Assembly: GCA_029227815.1 (NCBI GenBank)
Contig: CP118523.1
Location: 682,001 to 746,000, forward strand
Direction of reading: 5' to 3'
DNA: 64,000 bases
Source of the DNA: Clostridiaceae bacterium M8S5
GTDB lineage: Bacteria; Bacillota; Clostridia; Tissierellales; MCWD3
The notes under the pieces were generated by a model. It was not told the origin of the DNA, did no database searches, and was given only the letters and a program-made list of their open reading frames with translations. How positions within the stretch are numbered: position 1 is the stretch's first letter; each line of letters starts with the position of its first letter. Of this stretch, positions 53,814 to 62,803 are shown one piece after another. A program made the translations under genes and the position numbers.

Positions 53814-53822
53814 TGGTATAAT
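53814..53822 (+). promoter_or_regulatory. Extended -10 promoter of microprotein copy 2
   Basis: TGGTATAAT, a TG-extended -10 box, 54 bases upstream of ATG 53876. No clear -35 box. Confidence 0.6.
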
Positions 53823-53875
53823 ATATACAGAATAACAAATGGCACATACGTAAAATATGAGAGGAGGGAAATGAT

Positions 53876-53983
53876 ATGACAATGAAGCATTTTAAAGGCT
53901 ATAAAGCACAAAGTAATTATCCATCATGCTACAAAAAAATAATGATATGCCATGAAGTAATTGCATTAGCAGAGCCATATTAG
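53876..53983 (+). CDS. Unrecognised microprotein, copy 2 (35 aa)
   Basis: 35 residues, starting M-T-M-K-H-F-K-G-Y-K-A-Q-S-N-Y-P-S-C-Y-K and ending C-H-E-V-I-A-L-A-E-P-Y. GAGGAGGGA is the ribosome site, and an extended -10 (TGGTATAAT, 53814-53822) is upstream. Two Cys residues (18 and 25) might pair or be modified. It is not AgrD-like (no amphipathic helix) and not of the CxCGC type. Conservation between the two copies extends through the stop codon. Role unknown; a second peptide family made or processed by the same locus is one option. Confidence 0.68.
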   Translation: MTMKHFKGYKAQSNYPSCYKKIMICHEVIALAEPY

Positions 53984-54556
53984 TAATTTTGCAATAAGTT
54001 ATATTTTAGGTGTACTTTATATTGTTTACTTCATAGGGGCTATTGCACTAAAAATTAGTGCATAGCCCCTATTTGCGTATTAAAAATACAAAAAGCCATT
54101 GATTCAATAGAAAAAATGACACGATATATACAATATAACAAATAAAACATACCAAAGACATGTAAATATAAAACGTTTTGCAAAGTATAATACACCTAAA
54201 AAATTTTCACCATGTACTTATAATTTCTTTTGCACAGGTGTGATAGCTTTAGTATAGCAATTTAAAAATTTGGTGCATAGATGATAAAAAATTATAAATA
54301 TTAGAAAAAGAACAGACTTAATTGTATTATGAAGATTAAAAACACATTTATCCTTTAAATTATGAAAAAGAGTCCTGATAATAAAGGTATGAAGATTAAA
54401 ATAAGAGAGCCTATTATTTGCTCGAAATAGAGAGAATTTTATTATTTTAAACATTGAACACTTGAGTTAACAATTTTGAGACTAAAAGGCTTATTTTTTG
54501 AGCATAAATCTTGCCATTATGATTATAATAATATTATTAATATGGAGGTGTTAATG
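53984..54556. other. Gap holding a strong hairpin
   Basis: About 570 bases without a convincing gene. A strong hairpin, ATAGGGGCTA and TAGCCCCTAT with inner GCACTAA/TTAGTGC, is at 54033-54072 and probably ends the microprotein transcript. The rest is AT-rich. Confidence 0.6.
54033..54076 (+). terminator. Probable terminator after microprotein copy 2
   Basis: Nearly perfect 18-bp stem around AAA, followed by TTTG. The T run is short. Confidence 0.7.
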
Positions 54557-54796
54557 ATGGAAGATAATATAAATAGAGAAAACATAGTACAAGAAATTAA
54601 ATGTATAAATGATAATAACTTTAGCAATATAGAGCATGTAAATAATATAGAGTTATTATTAGTATCAAATAACAATAGTAGAACCAAAGATCAAGATGTA
54701 AGCGAAATATTCAATGAACTAAAAGATAAAGTGGAAGAAATAACAACTGCTACTAATGAAATATTACAGAGTCTAGGGGTAGATGATGAGTTGTAA
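54557..54796 (+). CDS. Hypothetical small acidic protein (79 aa)
   Basis: 79 residues from ATG 54557 (GGAGGTG upstream). Rich in Asn, Glu, Asp and Ile, with a probable amphipathic helix in the last third (FNELKDKVEEITTATNEILQSLG). It has one Cys and no signal peptide. I do not recognise it. A terminator follows at 54971; position close to the peptide locus makes an immunity or regulatory role possible but unproven. Confidence 0.6.
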   Translation: MEDNINRENIVQEIKCINDNNFSNIEHVNNIELLLVSNNNSRTKDQDVSEIFNELKDKVEEITTATNEILQSLGVDDEL

Positions 54797-54822
54797 TAGA
54801 TGATCAATTAGGGGATTATTCC

Positions 54823-54975
54823 ATTCAGACTGTAGAAGATAGCCAAACTTCTGTGTTGGTGTTAAAATTTCCGTTGTTTTCTCATCTTTAGCAAGTTAGG
54901 ATACACAATTTTAACATCCCCCACTTAAACTCTTACTACAGCTATAAAGAGGCTTTGTCTTTGATCTATAGGGGA
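54823..54975. repeat. Palindromic dispersed repeat, copy B
   Basis: In inverted orientation relative to copy A (47757-47900). Shared blocks include AGACTGTAGA, TTCTGYGTTG, GTTAAAATTTCCGTTG, CAATTTTAACA and CTTTGTC. The two copies bracket the maturase half of the peptide locus. Confidence 0.65.
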
Positions 54976-54990
54976 TACCCCCTTTTTTTA
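54971..54990 (+). terminator. Short GGGG-ATA-CCCC hairpin with T run
   Basis: Four-base-pair G-C stem, then TTTTTTT. Probably ends the 54557 gene. Confidence 0.6.
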
Positions 54991-55164
54991 TTTTGAATAA
55001 AGATAATTATTGTAAAAGGATGTAATAGAATTGTAAATTTTGTTGGATTTTTTTGGCTAATATTAAATCTTAAAAAATAAGCTTCAATTAGTTGATTTTA
55101 TACAAATTAAAGAATATAATTTATGTATACGTTAAGGTTTAAAGTTGTAAAAAAGGAGAATGAT

Positions 55165-56415
55165 ATGAGTAGATATAGAAGAAATAACAAAAGAAGATAT
55201 AAGGGTGTAAGTAAAGGTTTTTATATGATTGTATTTATAGCACTTGTTGGGATATCGATATTTGCATATAACGGACTGACGAGCTCTGCAGAGAAGAACA
55301 ATCCAGCAAAAACGAAAGAACAATTAGCGCAGCAAAATAATGACAATAACAAACCACAAGAAAATATAATAAAAGAAGCCACAATACTAGCTGCAGGAGA
55401 TATAATGTTTCATACTACACAGCTTAAAGCAGGATATGATGCTAAAACAAAGACATATAATTTCGATCATTTCTTTAAGAGTATAACTCCGTATGTTAAA
55501 GAGGCGGATTTAGCTATATGTAATCTAGAAACTGTAACCGCAGGGTCTAAATATAGATATATTGGATATCCTACATTTAACACACCAGATCAAGCGATAG
55601 GGAGCATAAAAAAAGCAGGATTTGATATTTTAACAACAGCTAATAACCATTGCTTAGATAAGAAAAAGTATGGTTTAGATAGAACCATAGATGTTATAAA
55701 CAAGTACAATCTAAAAAGTACAGGAACATATAAAGATGAAAAGCATCCATTATTAATACAAGAAGTTAAAGGAATCAAAATGGCTATAATGTCATATACA
55801 TATGGGTGTAATGGGCTTGGCAAAACAATGAACCCAGTCGAGTTAGCAAAAATGGTGAATATAATTGATGAACAGAAAATAAAAAGTGAGATTAAAAAAG
55901 CAGAAGAAGCAGGTGTTGATTTAATAATCATGTGCATGCATTGGGGCAACGAATACAATCGCGAGCCATCAAAAGAGCAAAAAGAATTAGCAGGTAAGAT
56001 GATTGAATGGGGAGTTGATGTAATATTAGGTAGTCATCCGCATGTAGTACAAGGATCAGAAATAGTAAAACATAATGGCGAAGATAAATTTATAGTTTAT
56101 TCTATGGGCAACTTGATTTCAAACCAAAGAAGAGAGACTATGAATGGTATAATGAACAAAGAGTATACTGAAGATGGACTTATGGTCAAGCTAAATGTAC
56201 AAAAAGATGAAAAAACAAACAAAACAATCATAAAAAAAGTAGAATATATACCAACATGGGTTAATAGATACAAAGATAATACTGGAAAATTGAATTACGA
56301 TGTAATTCCTACTATAAAATATATAGAAGGTAATAGTAGTGAGTTTACAAAATCTGTGCTTTCAAGGATAAAGCAATCTCACGAGAACACTATGAAGCTT
56401 ATGAAACAGAAATAG
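55165..56415 (+). CDS. CapA-like (PgsA-type) poly-gamma-glutamate system protein
   Basis: 416 residues from ATG 55165 (AAAAGGAG upstream); the earlier ATG 55123 has no RBS. A basic N-terminus is followed by one membrane segment (about residues 18-35), a polar linker, then the metallophosphatase-like CapA domain: L-A-A-G-D-I-M-F, A-N-N-H-C-L-D, C-M-H-W-G-N-E-Y and G-S-H-P-H-V. It is a surface-exposed enzyme of unknown substrate. No capB/capC partners are nearby, so polyglutamate synthesis is not certain. Confidence 0.85.
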   Translation: MSRYRRNNKRRYKGVSKGFYMIVFIALVGISIFAYNGLTSSAEKNNPAKTKEQLAQQNNDNNKPQENIIKEATILAAGDIMFHTTQLKAGYDAKTKTYNFDHFFKSITPYVKEADLAICNLETVTAGSKYRYIGYPTFNTPDQAIGSIKKAGFDILTTANNHCLDKKKYGLDRTIDVINKYNLKSTGTYKDEKHPLLIQEVKGIKMAIMSYTYGCNGLGKTMNPVELAKMVNIIDEQKIKSEIKKAEEAGVDLIIMCMHWGNEYNREPSKEQKELAGKMIEWGVDVILGSHPHVVQGSEIVKHNGEDKFIVYSMGNLISNQRRETMNGIMNKEYTEDGLMVKLNVQKDEKTNKTIIKKVEYIPTWVNRYKDNTGKLNYDVIPTIKYIEGNSSEFTKSVLSRIKQSHENTMKLMKQK

Positions 56416-56416
56416 A

Positions 56417-56457
56417 AAATAGAGCTTTTCTCATAATATATGAGATGAGCTCTATTT
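56417..56457 (+). terminator. Rho-independent terminator after the CapA-like gene
   Basis: AAATAGAGCT and AGCTCTATTT with inner TTCTCAT/ATGAGAT, then TATA-rich sequence. Confidence 0.8.
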
Positions 56458-56669
56458 ATATATATAAACTGTAGGTTTTTTAAGTATAAATCAGTATGAT
56501 TTTTGTCATAATCAAAGTATATAGAATATTAAAAGTTTATTACAAAAATATTTCAATATATAGGAAATATGATTTATTTTGAATATTGCTATTTTAAATA
56601 TAAATTAAATATATTATAATTGAAATAAGGGTTTTTTTTAATGAGTAAACAAAAATAAGAGGTGTTAAG

Positions 56670-57509
56670 ATGTCTTGGTTAAAAGATATAATGCTAAATA
56701 TAGGTATAAAAGATTTAATAGATATATTTATAGTAGCATTTGCTATATATAAAATGTACATATTGATAAAAGAAACTAGAGCAGAACAACTATTAAAGGG
56801 AATTTTTATAATATTGTTCTTAACAAATGTAAGCAAATGGTTAGAGCTCTATACGACAAACTGGATATTAGAAAAAGGTATGACAGTAGGAGTTATAGCA
56901 ATACTGATTGTTTTCCAGCCAGAGCTTAGAAGAGCACTTGAATATATAGGTAGAACCAAGTTCTTGTCTAAATCATTTATAGAGATACAAAGAGAAGAAG
57001 AAGAGCAAATGGTAGATGAAATAATTGAAGCAGTAGCGTCATTATCTAGGCAAAAAATAGGAGCACTTATTGTATTTGAGAGAGAGACAGGGCTTAATGA
57101 AGTAGTAGAGACAGGAACGAAGATAAAAGGAACAGTATCAAGCTCACTACTAATAAATATATTTATACCAAATACTCCACTACATGATGGTGCAGTTGTG
57201 ATAAAAGATGACACTATAAAAGCAGCAGCATGTTTATTACCATTATCAGAAAACATGCAAATTAATAAAGAGCTAGGAACAAGACATAGAGCAGCTATAG
57301 GCATTTCAGAATTATCAGACTGTTTAGTTATAATAGTTTCAGAAGAAACGGGAGGAATTTCTGTAGCTGAAAGTGGGAGACTTATGAGATACTTGGATGT
57401 AAAAGCACTTAAAGACATACTGATGAAAACGGAAGAAAAATCAGAGATAAAACAAGGACTTATGGCTAAATGGAGGAAAAAATTATATGGAAAAAAAGAA
57501 GAAGAATAA
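56670..57509 (+). CDS. cdaA: Diadenylate cyclase CdaA
   Basis: 279 residues. Three membrane segments at the N-terminus precede a DAC domain with the D-G-A (LHDGAVVI) and R-H-R (GTRHRAAIG) motifs. It makes c-di-AMP from two ATP. cdaR follows with a 23-base overlap, the normal pair. In most Firmicutes glmM comes next; here a sigma-54 regulator gene takes that place. Confidence 0.96.
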   Translation: MSWLKDIMLNIGIKDLIDIFIVAFAIYKMYILIKETRAEQLLKGIFIILFLTNVSKWLELYTTNWILEKGMTVGVIAILIVFQPELRRALEYIGRTKFLSKSFIEIQREEEEQMVDEIIEAVASLSRQKIGALIVFERETGLNEVVETGTKIKGTVSSSLLINIFIPNTPLHDGAVVIKDDTIKAAACLLPLSENMQINKELGTRHRAAIGISELSDCLVIIVSEETGGISVAESGRLMRYLDVKALKDILMKTEEKSEIKQGLMAKWRKKLYGKKEEE

Positions 57510-58803
57510 TATCCCTATAAAAATCTTAGCTGCCATATTTGCTATAGTGCTATGGTTTTATGTTATGAACGAAGTGAATCCTGTAATAGATAAAGAAATA
57601 ACAGATGTAAAAGTGAACTATATTGGGCAAGATAGCTTAGCACAAGCTAATATTATGCTAATGGAACCCAAACAAGCTAGTGTAACAGTTAAAATTTCGG
57701 GTAGACGAGCTCAAATATTGAATATAGGAGGAAAAGACTTAAGCGCAGAGGTTGACCTAGTAGGATATAAAGAAGGTAGCCATAAAATACCAGTAAAAAT
57801 TCTACAAAAGGGAAACTTCGACGAAATCGTAGATTACTATCCAAAAGAAATACTATTTCAATTTGATGAAATAGTAGAAGAGCAAATGCCAGTAACAATA
57901 AGAACCAAAGGTAGATGTAAAGAAGGATATATAACTGGGAAAATAACGGCAAAACCAAATGATATATTACTAAAAGGGCCTAGTAGCTTTGTTCATTCGG
58001 TTAAAAATGCTTTGACTACAGTGAATATCAGTGGAACACATAAAGACATCAAAGTAAATGTTCCAATTACCATAACAGACAAAAACGGAAAAGAAGTAAA
58101 TGGAGTAACTAAAAATCCTTCGAGTATAGATGTAACTATTCCTGTTTATAAAACAAAGGAAGTACCTATAAAATTAAATACAGTAGGGGTTGTCAAAGAA
58201 GGTTATGAAATAACTAATATTACGGTAGAACCAGGCTACGTAAATATCAAAGGATATGAAGAAGATATAGACAAGGTCAACAGTTTATTAACAGAGGAGA
58301 TTTCACTTAACTCTATAACAACGTCAAAAACAATAAATGATATAAAATTGATATTACCACAAGGTATTAGCTTAGTAACAAGTGATACACATATAAAGGC
58401 TAAGATTCAGATAGAAGCAATTGGTACAAAGAATTTTGAATATGCATCTAGTGAGATTAAAATAAAAAATTTAGGCAAGGATTTAAATCTTAATATCATA
58501 ACTCCAGAATATGTTGTAATAACAGTTAAAGGACCACAAAGCGTATTAGATTATATTTCGAGAAGATATCTAACTCCATATATAGATGTATCAGGTTATA
58601 AGGATGGTCAACATAAAATCGATTTAAAATCAGACGATTTATATAAAACAAAAGTGATAAGTATAAATCCAAATAAAATAGAGGTGAAAATTGTTAGTAC
58701 TGCAGAAGAAAGTAGTTCCGACAAAAAAGAGGATAATGAAATAAAAGATGTCATTAATAATGACAAAGATATGGAAATTAACGGAAATAAACAAAGCTTA
58801 TGA
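57487..58803 (+). CDS. cdaR: CdaA regulator CdaR (YbbR-domain protein)
   Basis: 438 residues with one membrane segment at about 9-25 and about four YbbR repeats outside the membrane (for example V-N-P-V-I-D-K-E-I-T-D-V-K-V, then V-P-I-K-L-N-T-V-G). The Asp/Lys-rich C-terminal tail (about 410-438) is disordered. It regulates CdaA. RBS GGAGG lies inside cdaA, and ATG 57487 overlaps it. Confidence 0.93.
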   Translation: MEKKKKNNIPIKILAAIFAIVLWFYVMNEVNPVIDKEITDVKVNYIGQDSLAQANIMLMEPKQASVTVKISGRRAQILNIGGKDLSAEVDLVGYKEGSHKIPVKILQKGNFDEIVDYYPKEILFQFDEIVEEQMPVTIRTKGRCKEGYITGKITAKPNDILLKGPSSFVHSVKNALTTVNISGTHKDIKVNVPITITDKNGKEVNGVTKNPSSIDVTIPVYKTKEVPIKLNTVGVVKEGYEITNITVEPGYVNIKGYEEDIDKVNSLLTEEISLNSITTSKTINDIKLILPQGISLVTSDTHIKAKIQIEAIGTKNFEYASSEIKIKNLGKDLNLNIITPEYVVITVKGPQSVLDYISRRYLTPYIDVSGYKDGQHKIDLKSDDLYKTKVISINPNKIEVKIVSTAEESSSDKKEDNEIKDVINNDKDMEINGNKQSL

Positions 58804-58825
58804 TATAGGATTTGGAGAGATAAAA

Positions 58826-60565
58826 TTGAGAAAATATTTAGAGGTACTGTTAAATTCTACACGTGATGGTATGATTGCTGTGGATAGCAAAGGTATTATC
58901 ACGCTTTTTAACAAAGAAGCTGAGAGGTTAATAAAAATAAAAGCAGTTACAGCACTGGGAAAGCATGTTGAACAAATAGTACCTAACACAAAACTCCCGT
59001 ATATATTAGAAACAGGAGAATATCAGTTAAACAGACAGCAGACATTAATAGGAGTAGAAATAATAACCAATAGAATCCCTGTACTTGATGAGCACGAGAA
59101 TATAATAGGTGCGGTTGCTGTATTCAGAGATATAACAGAAATAGTTAATTGTGCGACAGAGATAACAGGATTAAAAGAAATGAAGAGTATGTTAACAGCC
59201 ATATTTAACTCTACACAGGATGCAATAACAGTAGTAGATCAAAATGGTATAAATATTATGATAAATACAGCCTATACAAAATTAACAGGGCTAACAGAAG
59301 CTGATATAATAGGTAAACCAGCAACATTTGACATAGCAGAGGGAGAAAGTATACAGCTCAAAGTATTAGACACTAAAGATATAATAAAAAATGTAAGGCT
59401 GAAAGTAGGACCTCATAAAAAAGAAGTAATAGCTACCGCAGCTCCTATAATAGTAGATAATGAACTACGAGGTAGTGTAGGAGTTTTAAAGGATCTATCA
59501 GAAGTAAAAGCACTAACAGAAAAGCTAAAAGTTGCAAAAAAAATAATTAGAAAACTAGAAGCAAAATATACTTTTGACGACATAGTAGCGCGAAATTCTA
59601 AAATGATATCAGCAGTGGAAAAAGCAAAAAAAGCTGCTACATTACCTATTACTGTGCTTTTAAGAGGAGAAAGTGGAACAGGAAAAGAAGTATTCGCTCA
59701 CTCTATACATACAGCAAGTAATAGAAAATATAATCAGTTTGTAAGAGTAAACTGTGCTGCTCTTAGTGAGACCTTGTTAGAAAGTGAATTATTTGGTTAT
59801 GAAGAAGGTGCATTCACAGGTGCAAAAAAGGGTGGAAAAAAAGGATTGTTTGAAGAAGCCCAAGGAGGTACTATTTTTTTAGATGAAATAGGAGATATTT
59901 CAGCAAACACACAGGTAAAATTGCTGAGAGTTATACAAGAAAAAGAAATAGTTAGAGTAGGATCGGTTAAGCCGATTAACATAAATGTACGCATAATTGC
60001 AGCAACAAATATGGATTTAGAAAAAGCTATACTAGAGGGAAGATTCAGAGAGGATTTATATTATAGACTTAGCGTTATGCCGATAACAATACCAGCATTA
60101 AGACATAGAAAAGACGAAATATACGAGCTTAGCATGAATTGTATAGAGAAGCTAAACAGAGAATATGGTAGAAGTGTACAAGATATTTCATATGAAGCGA
60201 TTAATTTGCTCAAATCTCATAATTGGCCGGGAAATGTAAGAGAACTTGAAAATGTTATAGGCAGAGCAATAATAAATATGAAGTTACAAGAACAGATTAT
60301 ACTGCCAAAGCATATACCACACATTACTCAGTTTGAGAATATAAAAATTGCTAAAAACAATGAAAACAACGATGAAACATTGAAATTATTGATGCCTGAA
60401 GATGGCAATATAAAATCACTTAGTAGTATAACAAACAAAATAGAAAAGCAGTACATTAAGAAAGTGCTAAAGCACAATAATAACAATAAAACAAAAACTG
60501 CAAGAGACTTAGATATATCAATACGAAGTTTGTACTACAAGATGGAAAAATATAAAATAGAATAA
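58826..60565 (+). CDS. Sigma-54-dependent PAS/AAA+/Fis transcriptional activator
   Basis: 579 residues from TTG 58826 (GGAGAG upstream); a longer in-frame version would overlap cdaR. Two PAS domains (about 7-105 and 130-235) precede the sigma-54 activator AAA+ domain with Walker A G-E-S-G-T-G-K-E, E-G-A-F-T-G-A, and D-E-I-G-D. The Fis-type HTH (T-A-R-D-L-D-I-S-I-R-S-L-Y-Y-K) is at the C-terminus. It lies directly upstream of buk-ptb-buk, which has a -24/-12 promoter, so it very likely activates those genes. Confidence 0.93.
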   Translation: MRKYLEVLLNSTRDGMIAVDSKGIITLFNKEAERLIKIKAVTALGKHVEQIVPNTKLPYILETGEYQLNRQQTLIGVEIITNRIPVLDEHENIIGAVAVFRDITEIVNCATEITGLKEMKSMLTAIFNSTQDAITVVDQNGINIMINTAYTKLTGLTEADIIGKPATFDIAEGESIQLKVLDTKDIIKNVRLKVGPHKKEVIATAAPIIVDNELRGSVGVLKDLSEVKALTEKLKVAKKIIRKLEAKYTFDDIVARNSKMISAVEKAKKAATLPITVLLRGESGTGKEVFAHSIHTASNRKYNQFVRVNCAALSETLLESELFGYEEGAFTGAKKGGKKGLFEEAQGGTIFLDEIGDISANTQVKLLRVIQEKEIVRVGSVKPININVRIIAATNMDLEKAILEGRFREDLYYRLSVMPITIPALRHRKDEIYELSMNCIEKLNREYGRSVQDISYEAINLLKSHNWPGNVRELENVIGRAIINMKLQEQIILPKHIPHITQFENIKIAKNNENNDETLKLLMPEDGNIKSLSSITNKIEKQYIKKVLKHNNNNKTKTARDLDISIRSLYYKMEKYKIE

Positions 60566-60576
60566 TAAAATGCAAA

Positions 60577-60613
60577 AAAATGCACACTCTCTAAAGGATG
60601 TGCATTTTTTTGC
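60577..60613 (+). terminator. Rho-independent terminator after the sigma-54 activator gene
   Basis: AAATGCACA and TGTGCATTTTTTT stem. Confidence 0.9.
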
Positions 60614-60708
60614 ATGCATTATATTTCAATGCCATGATTTTATTATAAAGAAACACTAACTTTTTATTAATTTTAATTGTTAAATAAATGTAAAATGTCC
60701 TGTATAGT

Positions 60709-60722
60709 TGTGGTTTATCACA
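60709..60722 (+). promoter_or_regulatory. Candidate activator site upstream of the sigma-54 promoter
   Basis: TGTG-GTTTAT-CACA, a short inverted repeat 24 bases upstream of the -24 box. It could be the binding site of the activator's HTH. Confidence 0.4.
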
Positions 60723-60745
60723 TTGCCAATTAGTATAGTTATTAG

Positions 60746-60762
60746 TTGGTATATAAGTTGCA
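60746..60762 (+). promoter_or_regulatory. Sigma-54 (-24/-12) promoter of buk-ptb-buk
   Basis: TTGG and TTGCA with GG (60748-60749) and GC (60760-60761) ten bases apart, the spacing required by sigma-54. About 25 bases upstream of the first buk start. Confidence 0.8.
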
Positions 60763-60787
60763 TTTTAAAATAGGAGGAGGTGGAATT

Positions 60788-61879
60788 TTGTTTAGAAAGT
60801 ATATATTAGCAATCAATCCTGGTTCGACATCAACAAAAGTAAGCGTCTTTGAAAATAATGAAAGGGTGCTTGAAAAAAAGATAAGCCATTCATCAGAAGA
60901 AATAAAGAAATTCGAGAATATAAGTGAGCAAAAAGACTATAGATTAGGACTAATAATAGAGTGGCTAAAAGAAAAAGATATAAAGTTAGCAGAGTTTAAA
61001 TCAATTGTTGGAAGAGGTGGCTTGCTGAGACCTATGTCTTCAGGTACGTATATTGTAACAGATAAGATGATAAAAGATTTAGAGATAGGTATACAAGGAG
61101 AGCATGCTTCTAATTTAGGAGGTATATTGGCTAAATCTATTGCAGATATAGAGAATATTCCATCATATATAGTAGATCCTGTAGCTGTAGACGAATTTGA
61201 AGATATAGCTAGAATATCAGGAATGCCAGAAATAAAGAGAAAATCATTAATACATGCATTAAATATCAAAGCAGTAGCACATAGGTATTCAGAAGAAACA
61301 GCTACAAAATTAGAGGATATGAATTTAATAATAGCTCATTTAGGTGGAGGAATATCAGTAGCTCCACTTAAAAAAGGAAAAGCTATAGACGTAAATAATG
61401 CTAGTGAAATGGGACCATTTTCACCAGAGAGAGCAGGAGAAGTACCAGTAGGAGATTTAGTGAAAATGTGTTTTAGTGGTAAATACACGCTAAAAGAAAT
61501 GAAGAAGAAAACAAAAGGAGAAGGTGGATTAACTGGATACCTTGGAACAAATGATGCAATAGAAGTAGTAAATAGAATAAAGAACGGTGACAAAAAAGCT
61601 GAGTTAGTATATAATGCGCTAGCATATCAAGTAGGAAAAGAAATAGGAAAGATGTCAACAGTATTAAAGGGAGAAGTTAAATCCATAATACTAACAGGAG
61701 GATTAGCTTACTCATCAGAGCTAACAGATTTTATAACAAAGATGGTTAGTTTCATAGCTCCAGTGAAGATATATCCTGGTGAAGATGAGATGCAAGCACT
61801 TAATATGGGAGCACTTAGGGTGCTAAATGGAGAAGAAGAAGCTAAAATTTACGAAAACGAGGTGAAATTTGATGATTAG
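60788..61879 (+). CDS. buk: Butyrate kinase, copy 1
   Basis: 363 residues from TTG 60788, which follows AGGAGG; upstream in-frame starts lie across the sigma-54 promoter. ASKHA-type motifs: [15 protein letters not shown] and A-H-L-G-G-G-I-S-V. It makes ATP from butyryl phosphate (or branched-chain acyl phosphates). ptb overlaps its end by eight bases. A close paralogue follows ptb. The C-terminal tail is slightly longer than in copy 2. Confidence 0.93.
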   Translation: MFRKYILAINPGSTSTKVSVFENNERVLEKKISHSSEEIKKFENISEQKDYRLGLIIEWLKEKDIKLAEFKSIVGRGGLLRPMSSGTYIVTDKMIKDLEIGIQGEHASNLGGILAKSIADIENIPSYIVDPVAVDEFEDIARISGMPEIKRKSLIHALNIKAVAHRYSEETATKLEDMNLIIAHLGGGISVAPLKKGKAIDVNNASEMGPFSPERAGEVPVGDLVKMCFSGKYTLKEMKKKTKGEGGLTGYLGTNDAIEVVNRIKNGDKKAELVYNALAYQVGKEIGKMSTVLKGEVKSIILTGGLAYSSELTDFITKMVSFIAPVKIYPGEDEMQALNMGALRVLNGEEEAKIYENEVKFDD

Positions 61880-62777
61880 AAATTTTACAGATATAATAAA
61901 TTTGGCTCAAAAAAAAGGTTCAAAGACAATAGCAGTAGCTGCTGCACATGACAAGGAAGTATTACTAGCAGTAAAACAAGCTAATGATCTTAAAATTGCA
62001 GAAGCGGTATTAGTTGGTGACAAAGCAAAAATAATAGATATAGCTAATGAAATATCTATGGATTTAGATAAATTTGAGGTTATAGATGTACCAGATACAA
62101 AAGAAGCATCAGAAAAAGCAGTAGAGCTTATATCTCTAGGAAAAGCCCATATTGTAATGAAAGGCTTAGTAGATACGTCTATAATACTTAAAGCAGTATT
62201 AAACGAAAAGGCAGGTCTTAGAACAGGTAAAGTATTAAGCCACGTGGCAGTGTTTGATGTAAAATCATATGAGAAGATTTTATTCGTAACAGATGCGGCG
62301 ATGAATATAGCTCCAAAATTAGAACATAAAAAGCAGATAATAGAGAATTGTGTTAAAGTTGCACATGCACTTGATATAGAAAATCCTAACGTAGCAGTAG
62401 TTTGTGCAAAAGAGAAAGTTAATCCTAAAATGCCAGATACAGTAGATGCTAAAGCATTAGAGGATATGAATAAAAGCGGTGAAATAACTGGGTGTACAGT
62501 AGGAGGACCTTTTGCGCTTGACAATGCTATATCTTTAGAAGCTGCTAAGCACAAAGGAATAGAGCATCCAGTGGCAGGAAAAGCAGATATACTTATGATG
62601 CCAGATATAGAAGCAGGAAATGTACTGTACAAATCATTAGTATTTTTGGCAGGAGCGCAGAATGCAGGTGTTATAGTAGGAGCTAAAGTACCTATAGTAT
62701 TGACTTCGAGAGCAGATAGCGAAGAAGCAAAACTAAATTCAATAGCACTTGGATCACTAATGGCATCGAATAAATAG
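61872..62777 (+). CDS. ptb: Phosphate butyryltransferase
   Basis: 301 residues from ATG 61872. Domain of the phosphate acetyl/butyryl transferase family (K-T-I-A-V-A-A-A-H-D, then V-M-K-G-L-V-D-T, and the C-terminal S-R-A-D-S-E-E-A-K). It moves the acyl group from CoA to phosphate, feeding the adjacent butyrate kinases. The start overlaps buk1's stop, and buk2 begins 26 bases later. Confidence 0.94.
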   Translation: MIRNFTDIINLAQKKGSKTIAVAAAHDKEVLLAVKQANDLKIAEAVLVGDKAKIIDIANEISMDLDKFEVIDVPDTKEASEKAVELISLGKAHIVMKGLVDTSIILKAVLNEKAGLRTGKVLSHVAVFDVKSYEKILFVTDAAMNIAPKLEHKKQIIENCVKVAHALDIENPNVAVVCAKEKVNPKMPDTVDAKALEDMNKSGEITGCTVGGPFALDNAISLEAAKHKGIEHPVAGKADILMMPDIEAGNVLYKSLVFLAGAQNAGVIVGAKVPIVLTSRADSEEAKLNSIALGSLMASNK

Positions 62778-62803
62778 TAATAATATAAAGCGGAGGTGAT
62801 GAT

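Larger units (their letters stand above)
54797..55164. other. Gap with repeat copy B and a terminator
   Basis: Repeat B (54823-54975) and a short hairpin with a T run (54971-54989). The remaining AT-rich bases lead to the CapA-like gene, whose RBS is AAAAGGAG. Confidence 0.6.

Noticed and set aside
53317..53983. Microproteins as AgrD-type quorum peptides
   Set aside because: No amphipathic N-terminal helix, no conserved charged C-terminal recognition part, and no agrB-like gene nearby.
57689..57958. Antisense frame inside cdaR
   Set aside because: Shadow frame without RBS; the plus strand shows continuous YbbR repeats.
61907..62632. 241-codon open frame antisense to ptb
   Set aside because: Shadow of a highly conserved gene on the other strand; low-complexity Ser/Phe-rich translation with no RBS.
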